A stretch of 64,000 nt of DNA from Streptococcus devriesei DSM 19639 (GCF_000423725.1 NZ_AUIN01000014.1:62001-126000); one strand, 5' to 3'; positions 40,012 to 53,357 are shown, numbered from the stretch's first letter. Numbers and translations: made by a program. Notes: a model not told the origin generated them from the letters alone.

Positions 40012-41564
40012 TAATGAGCCTCTCCTTCAATTTGGGTATAATTATCTTGGTCCATCTTTCTCTCAATCAAGCGAAGAATCCGCGTCACTGTGAAGGTTAA
40101 AATGAAATAGATAACAGCGATAATAAAGAACGTTTGGAAATATTGGTAGGTTTGTGTGGCTACGGTGTTTCCGGAGAAATAAAGTTCCACAACGGAGATA
40201 ACATTCAAGACTGATGTATCTTTGATATTGATAACGAATTCATTGCCCGTAGCTGGCAGAATATTGCGGATAACCTGAGGAAGCACAATTTTTCTCATGG
40301 TTTGCCCATGGGTGAAACCAAGGGCTGTTGCAGCTTCGAACTGCCCTTTATCAACGGCAAAGATACCGCCGCGGACAATTTCACTCATGTAGGCTCCGGT
40401 ATTGATGGAAACGATGAAAATCGCAGCCAGCGTACGGTCAAGGGAGACACCGAAAGCTTGGGCGGTACCGTAATAGATAACCATGGCCTGTACAATCATT
40501 GGCGTTCCGCGGAAGACTTCAATATAGACATTGAGCAGCCAGCCGAAAAGTTTTTGCAGCCAAGCCAAGATAAGATTGGAGGCTTTTGGTGCTGTGCGGT
40601 AGACGCCGATTAAAAGACCGATAAGGAGCCCTGCAATCGTACCGATGATTGAAATCAGCAGGGTTACTCCGGTTCCGCGCAGCAGAGCTTTCCAGTTGTT
40701 TTTAAGAATCTTGCTGACCTGATTAAAAAAGCTGGTTTTAGTTTTTCCTTGGCTGCTGTCATCATGACTGGGCTGCAGCGGAATGATCTTATCCATCAAA
40801 GCAATCTGCTCTTTTAAAGGAAACTGAGCGAGGGCTGCATTAACCTGCCCCAAGCGCGGATCGCCTTTACGCATACCAACAGCGATGGCAACGTCAGATG
40901 CACTGACCTTAAAGCCCTTCTTCAAAGAGACCATTTTAAAATCTTTATTGGCTTTGATAGATGAAGTAGCCTCAGGCCGCTCGGAGACATAAGCATCAAT
41001 AACGTTAGAAGCTAAGGCCTGTCTCATCTGAGAAAAGTCTCCCATGGCTGTTTCCTGCGAAACGTCAGGAATCTGGCTGATAAGATTATAAAGGTAAACG
41101 CCTTGCTGAGAGGTTACCTTGGCACCTGAAAAGTCATCAAGGCTCTCAGCTTTAGCATATTTTCCGTCTTTGCGAACCACAAGAACGGGCTCGCTGGTAT
41201 AATAGCTGTCAGAAAAGGCAATTTGCTTTTTGCGTTCTTCTGTCGGGCTCATGCCGGCGATAATCATATCGATTTTACCGGATGTCAGGGCCGGCACAAG
41301 TCCCTCCCATTTCGTTTTTACAATTAACGGCTTTTTGCCTAAAGCCTTGGCAATTTTTTTAGCTGTCTGCACATCATAACCGTTGGCATACTGCTTTGTG
41401 CCTTCAATTGGAACAGCGCCGTTGCGGCTGGTGTCTTGGGTCCAGTTGAAAGGAGCATAAGCAGCCTCCATCCCAACACGTAAATACTCATCTGCCTGAG
41501 CTCTTGTCATACCTGCAAACAGTATAAAAAGAGCAGCAAGACAGCTTAAAAATGTCTTTTTCAT
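40011..41564 (-). CDS. glnP: Fused substrate-binding/permease protein of an amino acid ABC importer
   Basis: A 517-residue fusion typical of streptococci. A signal peptide (residues 1-24) is followed by a binding domain of the polar amino acid group ([35 protein letters not shown]), about residues 27-255. The C-terminal permease has the docking EAA motif [20 protein letters not shown]. Because the binding domain is tethered, no separate lipoprotein is needed. It has a consensus-like promoter and is followed at once by its ATPase gene. Confidence 0.93.
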   Translation of the reverse strand: MKKTFLSCLAALFILFAGMTRAQADEYLRVGMEAAYAPFNWTQDTSRNGAVPIEGTKQYANGYDVQTAKKIAKALGKKPLIVKTKWEGLVPALTSGKIDMIIAGMSPTEERKKQIAFSDSYYTSEPVLVVRKDGKYAKAESLDDFSGAKVTSQQGVYLYNLISQIPDVSQETAMGDFSQMRQALASNVIDAYVSERPEATSSIKANKDFKMVSLKKGFKVSASDVAIAVGMRKGDPRLGQVNAALAQFPLKEQIALMDKIIPLQPSHDDSSQGKTKTSFFNQVSKILKNNWKALLRGTGVTLLISIIGTIAGLLIGLLIGVYRTAPKASNLILAWLQKLFGWLLNVYIEVFRGTPMIVQAMVIYYGTAQAFGVSLDRTLAAIFIVSINTGAYMSEIVRGGIFAVDKGQFEAATALGFTHGQTMRKIVLPQVIRNILPATGNEFVINIKDTSVLNVISVVELYFSGNTVATQTYQYFQTFFIIAVIYFILTFTVTRILRLIERKMDQDNYTQIEGEAH

Positions 41565-41597
41565 TAGAAGACTCCTGTATAAAATTTTTCCTCTATC

Positions 41598-41626
41598 ATT
41601 TTACAGGAAAAAGAGCTGTATTTCAA
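41598..41626 (-). promoter_or_regulatory. Promoter of glnPQ
   Basis: On the minus strand TTGAAA (41626-41621) and TAAAAT (41603-41598) are 17 bases apart, 34 bases before the ATG. Confidence 0.75.
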
Positions 41627-41709
41627 TATGGGTGGCTGAATATAAACAAAGTTTATCTTTAAACAGTTTTTATGATAGAATAGGGAAAAGGATTTTTGGG
41701 AGAGAGCAT

Positions 41710-43605
41710 ATGAAAAAATTACTGCTACTTTTGACCATCTGCTGCAGTTTGATGATATCCGGTCTGGCTGCGGCTGACGATGTTAATTACAGCATCCGTC
41801 TTTATAAGGGGGATCTGACTGTTAATAAGGATAACAGCGCTGATTTTCATCAGAAAATTGTTTACAAATTTGATTCCAGGTATAAGGGACAGTATGTTAC
41901 TTTAGGAACGGCTGGGAATGTTCCTAAAGGTTTTAAGATTAACAGTCGTCCTAAGATCAGGGCCTATACAATGGATAAAAACGGCCGGCTTCATGATCGG
42001 TTAGTTGGTGCAGAAGTTGAAAAACTGTCTGATGGTTATCGTGTCAAAGTTTATAATAGCGGCAGGAGCGGGGATCGCATTGTCCTGTCTTTGAACTGGG
42101 AAATTAAACATTTAACGAGTGTCTATTCTGATATTGCTGAGCTTAATTGGGTGCCAATCAGTGACTGGGATGCTGCCTTGGATAAGGTTGTCCTGACTGT
42201 TAAAGGGCCGGGAAGTTCACTCAAAGGCAGCAAGCTCTACGCGCACACAGGCTATTTTAAAAGGCAGCCTAAGGTCAGCCGCAAAAGCGATACCTATAAA
42301 ATAAGCCTCAATCATTTAGGCGAAGGCAAAAAAGTGGAGCTGCATGCTTACTGGCCAAGTTCGGCGTTTTCTCTTGCTGCCGCTGCGTCCGGTAAAAATT
42401 TAGGCAAGTTTCAGGCTGTTGAAAAGGAAATTGCCCGCAAGCAGCAATTCTATCCTTTCCTTGTCGGTAAGCTCTTGCCGCTTATTGCTTTTGGTTTACT
42501 GCTGCTTTCTGTCATCCTTTATATCATCTGGCAAAAGATGCTGGGACAGAAAAAGGTTTCTAAGCATACCCATCTCTTCAGTCCGCCGGCAGACTTATCT
42601 CCCCTGCTTTTGGCACGCTATGTTTATGATTTAGAAATCAAGGAGCTCGCTCCCTTAAAGGGGCAACGCCGCCACTATGATCTGGGCTTCAAGGAATTAG
42701 TTCAGGCTGGTCTGTTGGATTTAATTGATCAAGGAAAGCTTAAAATCTCCGATGATCACAAGTATTTTAGCATTTCTGAACAGCATCAGCTGGAGCCCTA
42801 TGAGCAGGCACTTATCACTTTTGTTTACGGGGAAGGTGCCATGCCGATTGAAGATGCTTTTGCTGACTATAAAATAGACAAGAGCTCTTTCAAAAACAGC
42901 AGCCAAACACAAATTCGCCGGAAGGGCACAAAGATTCTTAATTTGTTTGAAAAACGTGTTCAAAAGTTAGATAATCAGATTACAGAGGCTATTGAAAAGC
43001 TAGGATTGGAAAATCTCCACCGCGATAGGACAGAAAAAGAGCAGTCTCTCCTAACTACAGTTTATTTGCTTACAGTCCTTGTTTTATTTTTTGGCTTAGC
43101 TGTAGCCATCTTCAGTCTGGTTAAGGGCTACTGGTTTGGTCTGGGAACCAATGGCATGATGGTTGTCTTATCCTTAATCTTTTTGATTATTTGTTCGCGC
43201 AAAGATGATTATTATAAGATCGCCGGTCTTCTGACTGAGGAAGGTCTTATCGTCAGACAGGGCTGGGATGCCTTTAGAAATATGATTCGCGATGTGAAGA
43301 CATTTGATGATGTTGACTTAGAAGGTGTTGTTGTCTGGAACCGGATTCTGGTTTATGCGACCTTATTCGGCTATGCCGATCAAGTGCAGGACTATCTAAA
43401 AGTTAAAGACATCAAACTTGATAATCCGCAGATGAACAGCTATATCGATATCAACCCCGGTTATTATGTGGGCCTGTCGGCTGGTTATTTGTCAAGCTAT
43501 ACCTCGGTCGCCGGCATGGCTTCAAACTTTTCGGTGTCGTCAGGAGGCTCAATAGGCGGCGGCTTCTCCGGAGGAGGCGGAGGAGGCGGAGGCGGAGCCT
43601 TTTGA
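41710..43605 (+). CDS. DUF2207 membrane protein with poly-Gly tail
   Basis: A 631-residue protein with a signal peptide (about residues 1-24), an external DUF2207 domain (residues about 25-250), one helix near 258-280, a cytoplasmic segment, two more helices near 460-520, and a glycine-rich C-terminus (a run of nine Gly, then AF). DUF2207 proteins are widespread in Gram-positives and of unknown function. The ATG at 41710 is preferred over an upstream GTG because the signal peptide starts there and GGGAGAG precedes it. It is divergent from glnP and stands before uppP. Confidence 0.88.
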   Translation: MKKLLLLLTICCSLMISGLAAADDVNYSIRLYKGDLTVNKDNSADFHQKIVYKFDSRYKGQYVTLGTAGNVPKGFKINSRPKIRAYTMDKNGRLHDRLVGAEVEKLSDGYRVKVYNSGRSGDRIVLSLNWEIKHLTSVYSDIAELNWVPISDWDAALDKVVLTVKGPGSSLKGSKLYAHTGYFKRQPKVSRKSDTYKISLNHLGEGKKVELHAYWPSSAFSLAAAASGKNLGKFQAVEKEIARKQQFYPFLVGKLLPLIAFGLLLLSVILYIIWQKMLGQKKVSKHTHLFSPPADLSPLLLARYVYDLEIKELAPLKGQRRHYDLGFKELVQAGLLDLIDQGKLKISDDHKYFSISEQHQLEPYEQALITFVYGEGAMPIEDAFADYKIDKSSFKNSSQTQIRRKGTKILNLFEKRVQKLDNQITEAIEKLGLENLHRDRTEKEQSLLTTVYLLTVLVLFFGLAVAIFSLVKGYWFGLGTNGMMVVLSLIFLIICSRKDDYYKIAGLLTEEGLIVRQGWDAFRNMIRDVKTFDDVDLEGVVVWNRILVYATLFGYADQVQDYLKVKDIKLDNPQMNSYIDINPGYYVGLSAGYLSSYTSVAGMASNFSVSSGGSIGGGFSGGGGGGGGGAF

Positions 43606-43655
43606 GCCACAGGCTTTTGCCGCTGAGCCGTTCAAAGTAAATAAAAGGAGACTAT

Positions 43656-44501
43656 ATGTTATTAATTGAAATCATCAAGGCCATTATTTTCGGAATCGTA
43701 GAAGGCATCACGGAATGGCTGCCCATTTCCAGCACCGGTCACTTGATCCTGGTGGAGGAATTTATTAAATTTAAGGATGCCAATGCTCCTTTTACCAACA
43801 TGTTTAATGTGGTCATTCAGCTGGGAGCCATTTTGGCCGTTGTCGTCATTTATTTTGACAGACTGAATCCTTTTAAAAAGGGAAAAACAAAGCGTGAAGT
43901 GCAGCTGACTTGGCAGCTTTGGCTCAAAGTCATTGTTGCCGCCTTGCCGGCAGCTGTTATTGGTTTGAAAATAAACGACTGGCTGGATGCGCATTTTCAA
44001 AACTTTTTCACCGTAGCTTTGATGCTGATTATCTACGGTATCGCCTTTATTTATGTGGAAAAGCGTCATGAAGGCATTGAGCCTGTCGTCACTCGCTTAG
44101 CCAATATGCCCTATAAGACAGCCATTTATATCGGACTGTTTCAGGTTCTCTCCCTCATTCCGGGTACCAGCCGTTCAGGAGCGACTATCCTAGGCGGGAT
44201 TCTAGTGGGTACCAGCCGGGAAGTTGCGACGGAATTTACCTTTTTCCTAGGTATTCCGATTATGTTTGGTGCCAGTCTGTATAAGATTTTTAAATTCATT
44301 AAAACAGGTACCGTGTTAATGGGCAGTCAGCTTCTTATCCTGCTGGTTGCTATGCTGGTCGCTTTTGCAGTCAGTCTTTACGTTATTCGCTTCCTGACAG
44401 ATTATGTTAAAAATCATGACTTCACTTTCTTTGGAAAATACCGTATTGGCCTGGGTGCTCTCTTGGTAATGTATGGCCTGATTACAGCCATTTTTGGTTA
44501 A
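43656..44501 (+). CDS. uppP: Undecaprenyl-diphosphatase (bacitracin resistance)
   Basis: A 281-residue membrane phosphatase that recycles undecaprenyl pyrophosphate to the monophosphate carrier for wall and polysaccharide synthesis; high levels give bacitracin resistance. Family motifs are [20 protein letters not shown] near the N-terminus and [15 protein letters not shown] in the second half, with catalytic Glu, Ser and Arg. AAAGGAG lies before the ATG. The lipid carrier it regenerates is also the acceptor used by RgpG two genes downstream. Confidence 0.96.
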   Translation: MLLIEIIKAIIFGIVEGITEWLPISSTGHLILVEEFIKFKDANAPFTNMFNVVIQLGAILAVVVIYFDRLNPFKKGKTKREVQLTWQLWLKVIVAALPAAVIGLKINDWLDAHFQNFFTVALMLIIYGIAFIYVEKRHEGIEPVVTRLANMPYKTAIYIGLFQVLSLIPGTSRSGATILGGILVGTSREVATEFTFFLGIPIMFGASLYKIFKFIKTGTVLMGSQLLILLVAMLVAFAVSLYVIRFLTDYVKNHDFTFFGKYRIGLGALLVMYGLITAIFG

Positions 44502-44534
44502 GCCGGCTGCTTTTGCTGTTTTTCTTCTCCAAAA

Positions 44535-44563
44535 TTGAAAAAAATAGGCTTTTCTTGTATAAT
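44535..44563 (+). promoter_or_regulatory. Promoter of mecA-rgpG
   Basis: TTGAAA and TATAAT are 17 bases apart, 29 bases before the mecA ATG. Confidence 0.82.
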
Positions 44564-44592
44564 GAAATAACTACTCGCATGAGGTAAAGACT

Positions 44593-45312
44593 ATGGAAAT
44601 GAAACAAATCAGCGAAACAACGCTAAAAATCACCATCAGCATGGAAGATTTGGAAGAAAGAGGCATGGAATTAAAAGACTTCTTGATTCCGCAGGAAAAA
44701 ACAGAAGAATTTTTCTATACTGTTATGGATGAATTAGATCTGCCTGAGAATTTTAAAGACAGCGGCATGCTAAGCTTTCGTGTGACACCGAGAAATGACC
44801 GTATAGATGTTTTTGTGACCAAATCAGAGATCAATAAAAACCTTAATTTAGAGGACTTGTCTGACTTTGACGATATCTCAAAAATGTCTCCTGAAGATTT
44901 CTTCAAAACTCTGGAAGAAACCATGAGAGAAAAAGGCGATACGGCGGCTTTGGATAAACTGGCCGAAGCAGAAAGAAAAGAAGAAGAGGAAGCCCAAAAA
45001 CAAAAAGAAGAGAGCGATCAGCCGGACTATATCCATTTTGTGCTGGATTTTCCAAGCTTGAAAGAAGCGGTTAGCTTTGCTAAAACAGTTGATTATGATG
45101 TTGAAGCATCAGAACTTTTTAAGGAAGCCGATGCCTATCACATGACCATTCTTCTCAGTCTTGAAAACAAGCCGGATTATTATGCTGATCTGATGTTTGC
45201 CAGAATGTTAGAACATGCTGACAAAGGGACTAAGACGCGGGCTTATCTGTTAGAACACGGCGTTCAGCTTATTATGTCAGATGCTCTGCAAGAACTACAA
45301 ATGATTGGATGA
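44593..45312 (+). CDS. mecA: ClpC adaptor protein MecA
   Basis: A 239-residue adaptor that hands substrates to the ClpCP protease; in streptococci it targets the competence sigma factor ComX. The N-terminal substrate-binding domain ([20 protein letters not shown]) is joined through an acidic, Lys/Glu-rich linker (about 115-145, [20 protein letters not shown]) to the C-terminal ClpC-binding domain ([18 protein letters not shown]). Length is typical. It lies five bases before rgpG and shares a promoter with it. Confidence 0.95.
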   Translation: MEMKQISETTLKITISMEDLEERGMELKDFLIPQEKTEEFFYTVMDELDLPENFKDSGMLSFRVTPRNDRIDVFVTKSEINKNLNLEDLSDFDDISKMSPEDFFKTLEETMREKGDTAALDKLAEAERKEEEEAQKQKEESDQPDYIHFVLDFPSLKEAVSFAKTVDYDVEASELFKEADAYHMTILLSLENKPDYYADLMFARMLEHADKGTKTRAYLLEHGVQLIMSDALQELQMIG

Positions 45313-45317
45313 CATAG

Positions 45318-46478
45318 ATGATACCAATTACACTAAAATTTGTTCTCGTATTGATTGCGACGTTGCTGATGTCCCTTATTTTGACACCTTTAGTCAGATT
45401 TTTATCTTTCAGAGTGGGCGCAGTGGACAATCCTAACGCCAGACGGATCAACAAGGTTCCTATGCCCAGTGCCGGCGGACTGGCCATTGTTATTTCCTTT
45501 ACTATCTCTGCGCTGGTGCTGATGCCCATGATTTTAAAAACGCAGATCTGGGGTCAGTCCTATTTTGAATATATACTGCCGGTTGTTATCGGAAGTTTGG
45601 TGGTTATGCTGACCGGTTTTCTTGATGATGTCTATGAACTGTCGCCCAAAGCAAAGTTTCTGGGTATTCTAATCGGGGCCGTTATTATCTGGAGTTTTAC
45701 GGACTTTCGTTTTGACAGCTTTAAAATTCCTTTTGGCGGCCCTATGCTGCAGTTTAACCCCTTTTTAAGTTTCTTTCTGACTATTTTATGGGTCGTGGCT
45801 ATTACGAATGCAGTTAATTTGATTGACGGCTTAGACGGTTTAGTCAGCGGTGTCTCCATTATCAGTCTGACAACCATGGGTTTGGTTTCCTACTTTTTCC
45901 TGTATGATTCCGATATCTTTTTAACCTTTACCATTTTTGTTTTGATTTTTGCTATCGCCGGTTTTTTCCCCTATAATTACCATCCCGCCATCATTTATCT
46001 CGGGGATACCGGTGCTCTCTTTATTGGCTTTATGATTTCAGTTTTGTCGCTGCAAGGGCTGAAAAATGCCACGGCGGTTGCTGTGGTGACGCCGATTATC
46101 GTTCTGGGAGTGCCGATTGTGGATACAGGTGTTGCTATTATTAGGCGGACTTTGTCAGGGAAAAAGTTTTATGAAGCGGATAACATGCACCTGCACCATA
46201 GACTGCTGGCTATGGGCTTTACGCATCGCGGAGCCGTTTTAGTCGTCTATGGTATTGCCATGTTCTTTTCCCTTGTCTCCCTGCTGCTAAATATCTCCAG
46301 CCGTCTGGGGGGGATTCTCCTTATGCTGGGGGTTGGCTTTGCTTTGGAAGTCTTCATCGAAGGTTTGGAGTTTTGGGGGCCCAAGCGAACACCGCTGTTT
46401 AAGCTTCTGGCCTTTATCGGAAACAGCGACTACCGTCAGTCAGTGGTTGCCAAACATCGCCAAAAGAAGAAAAAGTAA
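45318..46478 (+). CDS. rgpG: Undecaprenyl-phosphate GlcNAc-1-phosphate transferase RgpG
   Basis: A 386-residue membrane enzyme with about eleven helices that moves GlcNAc-1-phosphate from UDP-GlcNAc to undecaprenyl phosphate. Conserved catalytic features are DNPNARRINKVPMPSAGG, the Asp pair in LTGFLDDVYELSPK, NAVNLIDGLDGLVSG, IYLGDTGALFIGF and the His-rich NMHLHHRLL loop. In mutans streptococci RgpG starts the rhamnose-glucose polysaccharide; WecA/TagO-type roles are equivalent chemically. It follows mecA closely and ends at a terminator. Confidence 0.94.
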   Translation: MIPITLKFVLVLIATLLMSLILTPLVRFLSFRVGAVDNPNARRINKVPMPSAGGLAIVISFTISALVLMPMILKTQIWGQSYFEYILPVVIGSLVVMLTGFLDDVYELSPKAKFLGILIGAVIIWSFTDFRFDSFKIPFGGPMLQFNPFLSFFLTILWVVAITNAVNLIDGLDGLVSGVSIISLTTMGLVSYFFLYDSDIFLTFTIFVLIFAIAGFFPYNYHPAIIYLGDTGALFIGFMISVLSLQGLKNATAVAVVTPIIVLGVPIVDTGVAIIRRTLSGKKFYEADNMHLHHRLLAMGFTHRGAVLVVYGIAMFFSLVSLLLNISSRLGGILLMLGVGFALEVFIEGLEFWGPKRTPLFKLLAFIGNSDYRQSVVAKHRQKKKK

Positions 46479-46492
46479 TTTATGAACGCGAG

Positions 46493-46515
46493 AAAAGTCC
46501 AATCGGACTTTTTTT
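46493..46515 (+). terminator. Terminator after rgpG
   Basis: AAAAGTCC and GGACTTTT enclose AATC, followed by a T-run that leads straight into the next promoter. Confidence 0.85.
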
Positions 46516-46517
46516 GT

Positions 46518-46523
46518 TATAAT
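46518..46523 (+). promoter_or_regulatory. Extended -10 promoter of the suf operon
   Basis: TATAAT with TGT directly before it, 29 bases upstream of sufC. There is no -35 box; the place where it would be lies in the terminator stem. Confidence 0.7.
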
Positions 46524-46552
46524 GATTACTGATAAGATGAAAGGAGTGTACT

Positions 46553-47323
46553 ATGTCTGTACTAGAGATAAAAGATCTTCATGTGTCTATTGAAGATAAA
46601 GAAATTTTGAAGGGAGTTAATCTGACGCTTAAAACCGGAGAGATTGCCGCTGTTATGGGTCCTAACGGAACAGGGAAATCAACCCTTTCGGCAGCTATCA
46701 TGGGAAATCCCGCCTTTGAAGTCACACAAGGAGAGGTGCTTTTGGACGGTGAAAATATCCTGGAGATGGAAGTCGATGAGCGCGCTCGTTTGGGGCTTTT
46801 TCTTGCTATGCAGTACCCGTCTGAAATTCCGGGAATCACTAATGCTGAGTTTATCCGTGCGGCTATGAATGCCGGCAGAGAAGATGATGATAAGGTTTCT
46901 GTCCGTGATTTTATTACCAAATTAGATGAAAAAATGGAACTTCTCGGCATGAAAGAAGAAATGGCTGAACGTTACCTTAATGAAGGTTTCTCAGGCGGTG
47001 AGAAAAAGCGCAATGAAATCCTTCAGCTGCTGATGCTGGAGCCTAAGTTTGCCCTCCTTGATGAAATTGACTCTGGTCTTGACATTGATGCACTTAAGGT
47101 GGTTTCTAAAGGTGTTAATGCTATGCGCGGTGAAAACTTCGGTGCTATGATTATTACTCACTATCAGCGCCTGCTTAACTATATTACGCCGGATGTCGTG
47201 CATGTGATGATGGATGGGCGTGTTGTATTGTCAGGCGGGGCAGAGCTGGCTGCTCGTCTTGAAAAAGAGGGTTATGCTCAAATCGCTGAAGAACTCGGTC
47301 TTGAATACAGCGAAGAAGTCTAA
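46553..47323 (+). CDS. sufC: Fe-S cluster assembly ATPase SufC
   Basis: A 256-residue ABC-type ATPase that forms the SufBCD scaffold complex for Fe-S cluster assembly. Walker A is VMGPNGTGKSTLSAA, the signature is FSGGEKKRNEILQL, and Walker B is FALLDEIDSGLDIDA, the form specific to SufC. AAAGGAG precedes the ATG. It leads the Gram-positive order sufC-D-S-U-B, the only Fe-S assembly system usual in streptococci. Confidence 0.97.
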   Translation: MSVLEIKDLHVSIEDKEILKGVNLTLKTGEIAAVMGPNGTGKSTLSAAIMGNPAFEVTQGEVLLDGENILEMEVDERARLGLFLAMQYPSEIPGITNAEFIRAAMNAGREDDDKVSVRDFITKLDEKMELLGMKEEMAERYLNEGFSGGEKKRNEILQLLMLEPKFALLDEIDSGLDIDALKVVSKGVNAMRGENFGAMIITHYQRLLNYITPDVVHVMMDGRVVLSGGAELAARLEKEGYAQIAEELGLEYSEEV

Positions 47324-47360
47324 TTTGTAACTTCTAACAGATCAGAAAAAGGAGTAACAA

Positions 47361-50287
<2,927 letters not shown>

Positions 50288-50300
50288 GAGAAAGGACATT

Positions 50301-51716
50301 ATGCCCGAAAACGAACAAGTAAAACCAAAACCTATTGATTTGGGAGACTATCAGTTTGGCTTTCACGATGATGTAGAGCCTATTGCGACAACTGGAAAAG
50401 GACCGACAGAAGCAGCCGTCCGCGAAATGTCTCGAATCAAAGGCGAACCGGAATGGATGCTGGATTTCCGCCTTAAGTCTCTGGAAGTGTTTAACAAAAT
50501 GCCCATGCAGGAATGGGGTCCGGATTTATCGGGAATTGATTTTGATGATATTATTTATTATCAAAAACCAACCGATAAACCTGCCCGTTCTTGGGATGAG
50601 GTGCCCAAGAAAATCAAGGACACTTTTGAAAAAATCGGAATTCCTGAGGCAGAGCGTGCCTTTTTAGCCGGCGCTTCTGCCCAATATGAATCAGAAGTCG
50701 TTTATCATAATATGAAAGATGAGTACGATAAACTCGGTATTATCTTTACAGATACAGATTCGGCTCTCAAGGAATATCCGGAACTCTTCAAAAAATACTT
50801 TGCTAAATTAGTGCCGCCGACAGATAATAAACTGGCTGCGCTGAATTCAGCCTTTTGGTCTGGCGGGACTTTTATCTATGTTCCTAAAGGTGTCACTGTT
50901 GATATTCCCTTACAAACCTATTTCCGTATTAACAATGAAGGAGGCGGGCAGTTTGAACGTACTCTCATCATTGTGGATGAAGGTGCCAGCGTTCACTATG
51001 TTGAAGGCTGTACAGCACCGACTTATTCAACAGCCAGCCTTCACGCAGCTATTGTAGAAATTTTTGCTTTGGACGGGGCTTATATGCGTTATTCAACCAT
51101 TCAGAATTGGTCGGATAATGTCTATAATCTAGTTACTAAACGGGCCAAGGCAACTAAAAACGCGACCGTTGAGTGGATTGACGGCAATCTCGGCGCCCAT
51201 ACAACTATGAAGTATCCTTCTGTTTATCTTGATGGTGAGGGAGCACGCGGCACCATGCTGTCAATTGCTTTTGCCAATCAGGGGCAGCATCAGGACACAG
51301 GGGCTAAAATGATTCACAACGCTCCGCATACTTCCTCGTCCATCGTCTCAAAATCTATCGCCAAAGGCGGCGGTAAGGTGGACTACCGCGGTCAGGTTAC
51401 TTTCAATAAAGCTTCCAAGAAGTCAGTCAGCCATATTGAGTGCGACACCATTATTATGGATGATATTTCAGCATCGGATACTATTCCCTTTAATGAAATT
51501 CATAATTCACAGGTGGCGCTGGAACATGAAGCTAAGGTTTCAAAAATTTCTGAAGAACAGCTCTATTATTTGATGAGCCGCGGTCTTACAGAATCAGAAG
51601 CCACTGAGATGATTGTCATGGGCTTTGTTGAACCTTTTACCAAGGAACTTCCAATGGAATATGCTGTAGAGCTCAATCGTCTCATTTCTTATGAGATGGA
51701 AGGCTCTGTCGGTTAA
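50301..51716 (+). CDS. sufB: Fe-S cluster assembly protein SufB
   Basis: A 471-residue scaffold protein on which new Fe-S clusters form. Conserved regions are [19 protein letters not shown], the beta-helix core ([20 protein letters not shown] with the conserved Cys) and the C-terminal [20 protein letters not shown] block with Glu and Cys residues. AGAAAGGA precedes the ATG. It closes the operon, and a long perfect hairpin terminator follows. Confidence 0.97.
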   Translation: MPENEQVKPKPIDLGDYQFGFHDDVEPIATTGKGPTEAAVREMSRIKGEPEWMLDFRLKSLEVFNKMPMQEWGPDLSGIDFDDIIYYQKPTDKPARSWDEVPKKIKDTFEKIGIPEAERAFLAGASAQYESEVVYHNMKDEYDKLGIIFTDTDSALKEYPELFKKYFAKLVPPTDNKLAALNSAFWSGGTFIYVPKGVTVDIPLQTYFRINNEGGGQFERTLIIVDEGASVHYVEGCTAPTYSTASLHAAIVEIFALDGAYMRYSTIQNWSDNVYNLVTKRAKATKNATVEWIDGNLGAHTTMKYPSVYLDGEGARGTMLSIAFANQGQHQDTGAKMIHNAPHTSSSIVSKSIAKGGGKVDYRGQVTFNKASKKSVSHIECDTIIMDDISASDTIPFNEIHNSQVALEHEAKVSKISEEQLYYLMSRGLTESEATEMIVMGFVEPFTKELPMEYAVELNRLISYEMEGSVG

Positions 51717-51727
51717 TCAAAAAAATT

Positions 51728-51775
51728 AAGCTTTAGAAACATTGTTGCAACAATGTTTCTAAAGCTTTTTTCTTT
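51728..51775 (+). terminator. Terminator of the suf operon
   Basis: A perfect 40-base palindrome (two 20-base arms, AAGCTTTAGAAACATTGTTG and its complement) followed by TTTTTCTTTT. Confidence 0.93.
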
Positions 51776-51862
51776 TGTTCGGATAGAAAATAAAGAAGTG
51801 GAAATCAGCTTAAAAAAGAAGAATCATAGGTTTAGACTATATAAAATATAAAAAATATCAAT

Positions 51863-51891
51863 TTGAACAATGTATCCGGTTACATTATAAT
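51863..51891 (+). promoter_or_regulatory. Promoter of the PrpD/PrpF/CitMHS operon
   Basis: TTGAAC and TATAAT are 17 bases apart. A leader of about 100 bases follows before the first ATG. Confidence 0.75.
51871..51884. promoter_or_regulatory. Candidate cre site
   Basis: TGTATCCGGTTACA matches the CcpA operator pattern TGNAANCGNNNNCA at all fixed positions but one. It lies between -35 and -10, where CcpA would repress when sugar is plentiful. Confidence 0.55.
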
Positions 51892-51899
51892 TGATGTAA
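51880..51899. promoter_or_regulatory. Inverted repeat over the -10 box
   Basis: TTACAT, eight bases, ATGTAA, with TATAAT in the middle. It contains the T-N11-A spacing that LysR-type regulators favour, so the LysR protein at the other end of the locus may bind here. Confidence 0.45.
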
Positions 51900-51995
51900 T
51901 CAAAAAATTGAAGCCGCTTGCGATTCTTTGGAAAAAGACAAGCATTTCCTTTGGATCGCTTAAGGGCTCAGTATCTTATAAAAAGGAGAAAAACA

Positions 51996-53357
51996 ATGGG
52001 AAAAACAGTTGTTGAACAAATGGGTCAATGGGTCGCTGAAAGAAAGTTTGAGGATCTCAGCGCAGAAGAAGTGGCTGCTCTTAAAGGGAGGGTCTTGGAT
52101 GCAATCGGCTGTGCTGTGGGAGCTCTCAGCAGCACGACTATTAAGAACATTCAAAAAATGACACATGACCTGACACAAGAAGGCTCTGCCACCTTAATCG
52201 GCGGCGGGAAAACAACACCCGATTATGCAGCCTTGTTTAATGGAGCCGCTATCCGTTATTTGGACTACAATGACTCTTATTTGGCAAAAGGCGAAACTTG
52301 CCATCCTTCAGATAATATTTCGGCTGTTCTTGCGGCAACAGAACACAACCAAGGAACAGGCAAAGATTTCTTACTGGGACTTGCTATTGCTTATCAAATT
52401 CAATGCCGCTTGTCAGATGAGGCGCCTGTCAGAAAACATGGTTTTGACCATACGGTTCAGGAAGCTTACGGGGCTGCCGCCGGAGCAGCAAAGGCGCTCG
52501 GCTTGACCGAAAAGCAAATTGCCAATGCTGTTGCTATCTCAGGAACCAGCTATAATTCCTTGCGGGTAACCAGAACAGGTGCCCTATCTAACTGGAAAGG
52601 GTTGGCAGCGCCAAATACTGCGCGCGGTGCCATGTCTTCTGCCTTGTTGGCTAAATATAACATTACCGGGCCTCGTGAAGTATTTGAAGGCAATAAAGGT
52701 TTCTATGAAACCATTGCCGGTAAATTTGATATTGATTGGGAAAAAGAAGGCTTAGAACGCGTCTTAAAAACGATTATCAAGCGCTATAATGCCGAAATTC
52801 ATTCTCAGTCTTCTATTGAAGGTTTGATTGAATTTAGAAATAAGGAGCACCTTGCCCCTGAGGACATTAAGGAAATCCGTCTGGATACTTTTGATGTTGC
52901 CTTTCATATTATCGGCGGCGGTGAAGAAGGAGATAAGAAGCAAATCAGACTGAAAGAAGAAGCCGATCACTCGCTTCCTTACATGCTTGCTGTGGCTTAT
53001 CTGGATGGTCAGGTGCTGCCAGACCAATATGAACAAGACAGAATTTTACAGCAGGATGTTCAGGATCTGCTGCAAAAAGTTGCGGTTAGGGAAAATCCTG
53101 CCTTTAGTGAACGTTTCCCGGCAGAAATGGCCATTAAATTGGAAATTGAAACCAAGGACGGTCAGGTTTATACAGTCGAAAAAGATGACTATCAAGGATT
53201 CACATCAAGACCTGCCAGCTGGGATGTTCTTTTGGAAAAATACTACTCACTGACAGCCAATATCGACAGAGAATTAGCTGAAGAAATTGCTAAGACAATT
53301 GAAAAGCTGGAAGAAATTGATATCAGTGAGCTGACCGCACTCCTTGCAAAAATTTAA
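51996..53357 (+). CDS. MmgE/PrpD family dehydratase
   Basis: A 453-residue enzyme of the MmgE/PrpD family. Known members dehydrate 2-methylcitrate or citrate, decarboxylate cis-aconitate, or epimerise iminodisuccinate. Motifs LDYNDSYLAKGETCHPSDN (D90, D93, H103), SNWKGLAAPNTARGA and AEIHSQSSIEG are those of the bacterial PrpD/MmgE dehydratases rather than of cis-aconitate decarboxylase. The ATG at 51996 follows AAAAGGAG; upstream in-frame codons lie before it in the leader. It is the first gene of a three-gene operon with a PrpF-like isomerase and a CitMHS transporter. No methylcitrate synthase or lyase is nearby, so citrate or aconitate is a likelier substrate than methylcitrate. Confidence 0.85.
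   Translation: MGKTVVEQMGQWVAERKFEDLSAEEVAALKGRVLDAIGCAVGALSSTTIKNIQKMTHDLTQEGSATLIGGGKTTPDYAALFNGAAIRYLDYNDSYLAKGETCHPSDNISAVLAATEHNQGTGKDFLLGLAIAYQIQCRLSDEAPVRKHGFDHTVQEAYGAAAGAAKALGLTEKQIANAVAISGTSYNSLRVTRTGALSNWKGLAAPNTARGAMSSALLAKYNITGPREVFEGNKGFYETIAGKFDIDWEKEGLERVLKTIIKRYNAEIHSQSSIEGLIEFRNKEHLAPEDIKEIRLDTFDVAFHIIGGGEEGDKKQIRLKEEADHSLPYMLAVAYLDGQVLPDQYEQDRILQQDVQDLLQKVAVRENPAFSERFPAEMAIKLEIETKDGQVYTVEKDDYQGFTSRPASWDVLLEKYYSLTANIDRELAEEIAKTIEKLEEIDISELTALLAKI

Noticed and set aside
51996..53357. Calling the MmgE/PrpD gene a cis-aconitate decarboxylase (itaconate producer)
   Set aside because: The DYND..HPSDN and EIHSQ motifs fit the bacterial dehydratase branch better. Decarboxylase activity is not excluded but is not supported.
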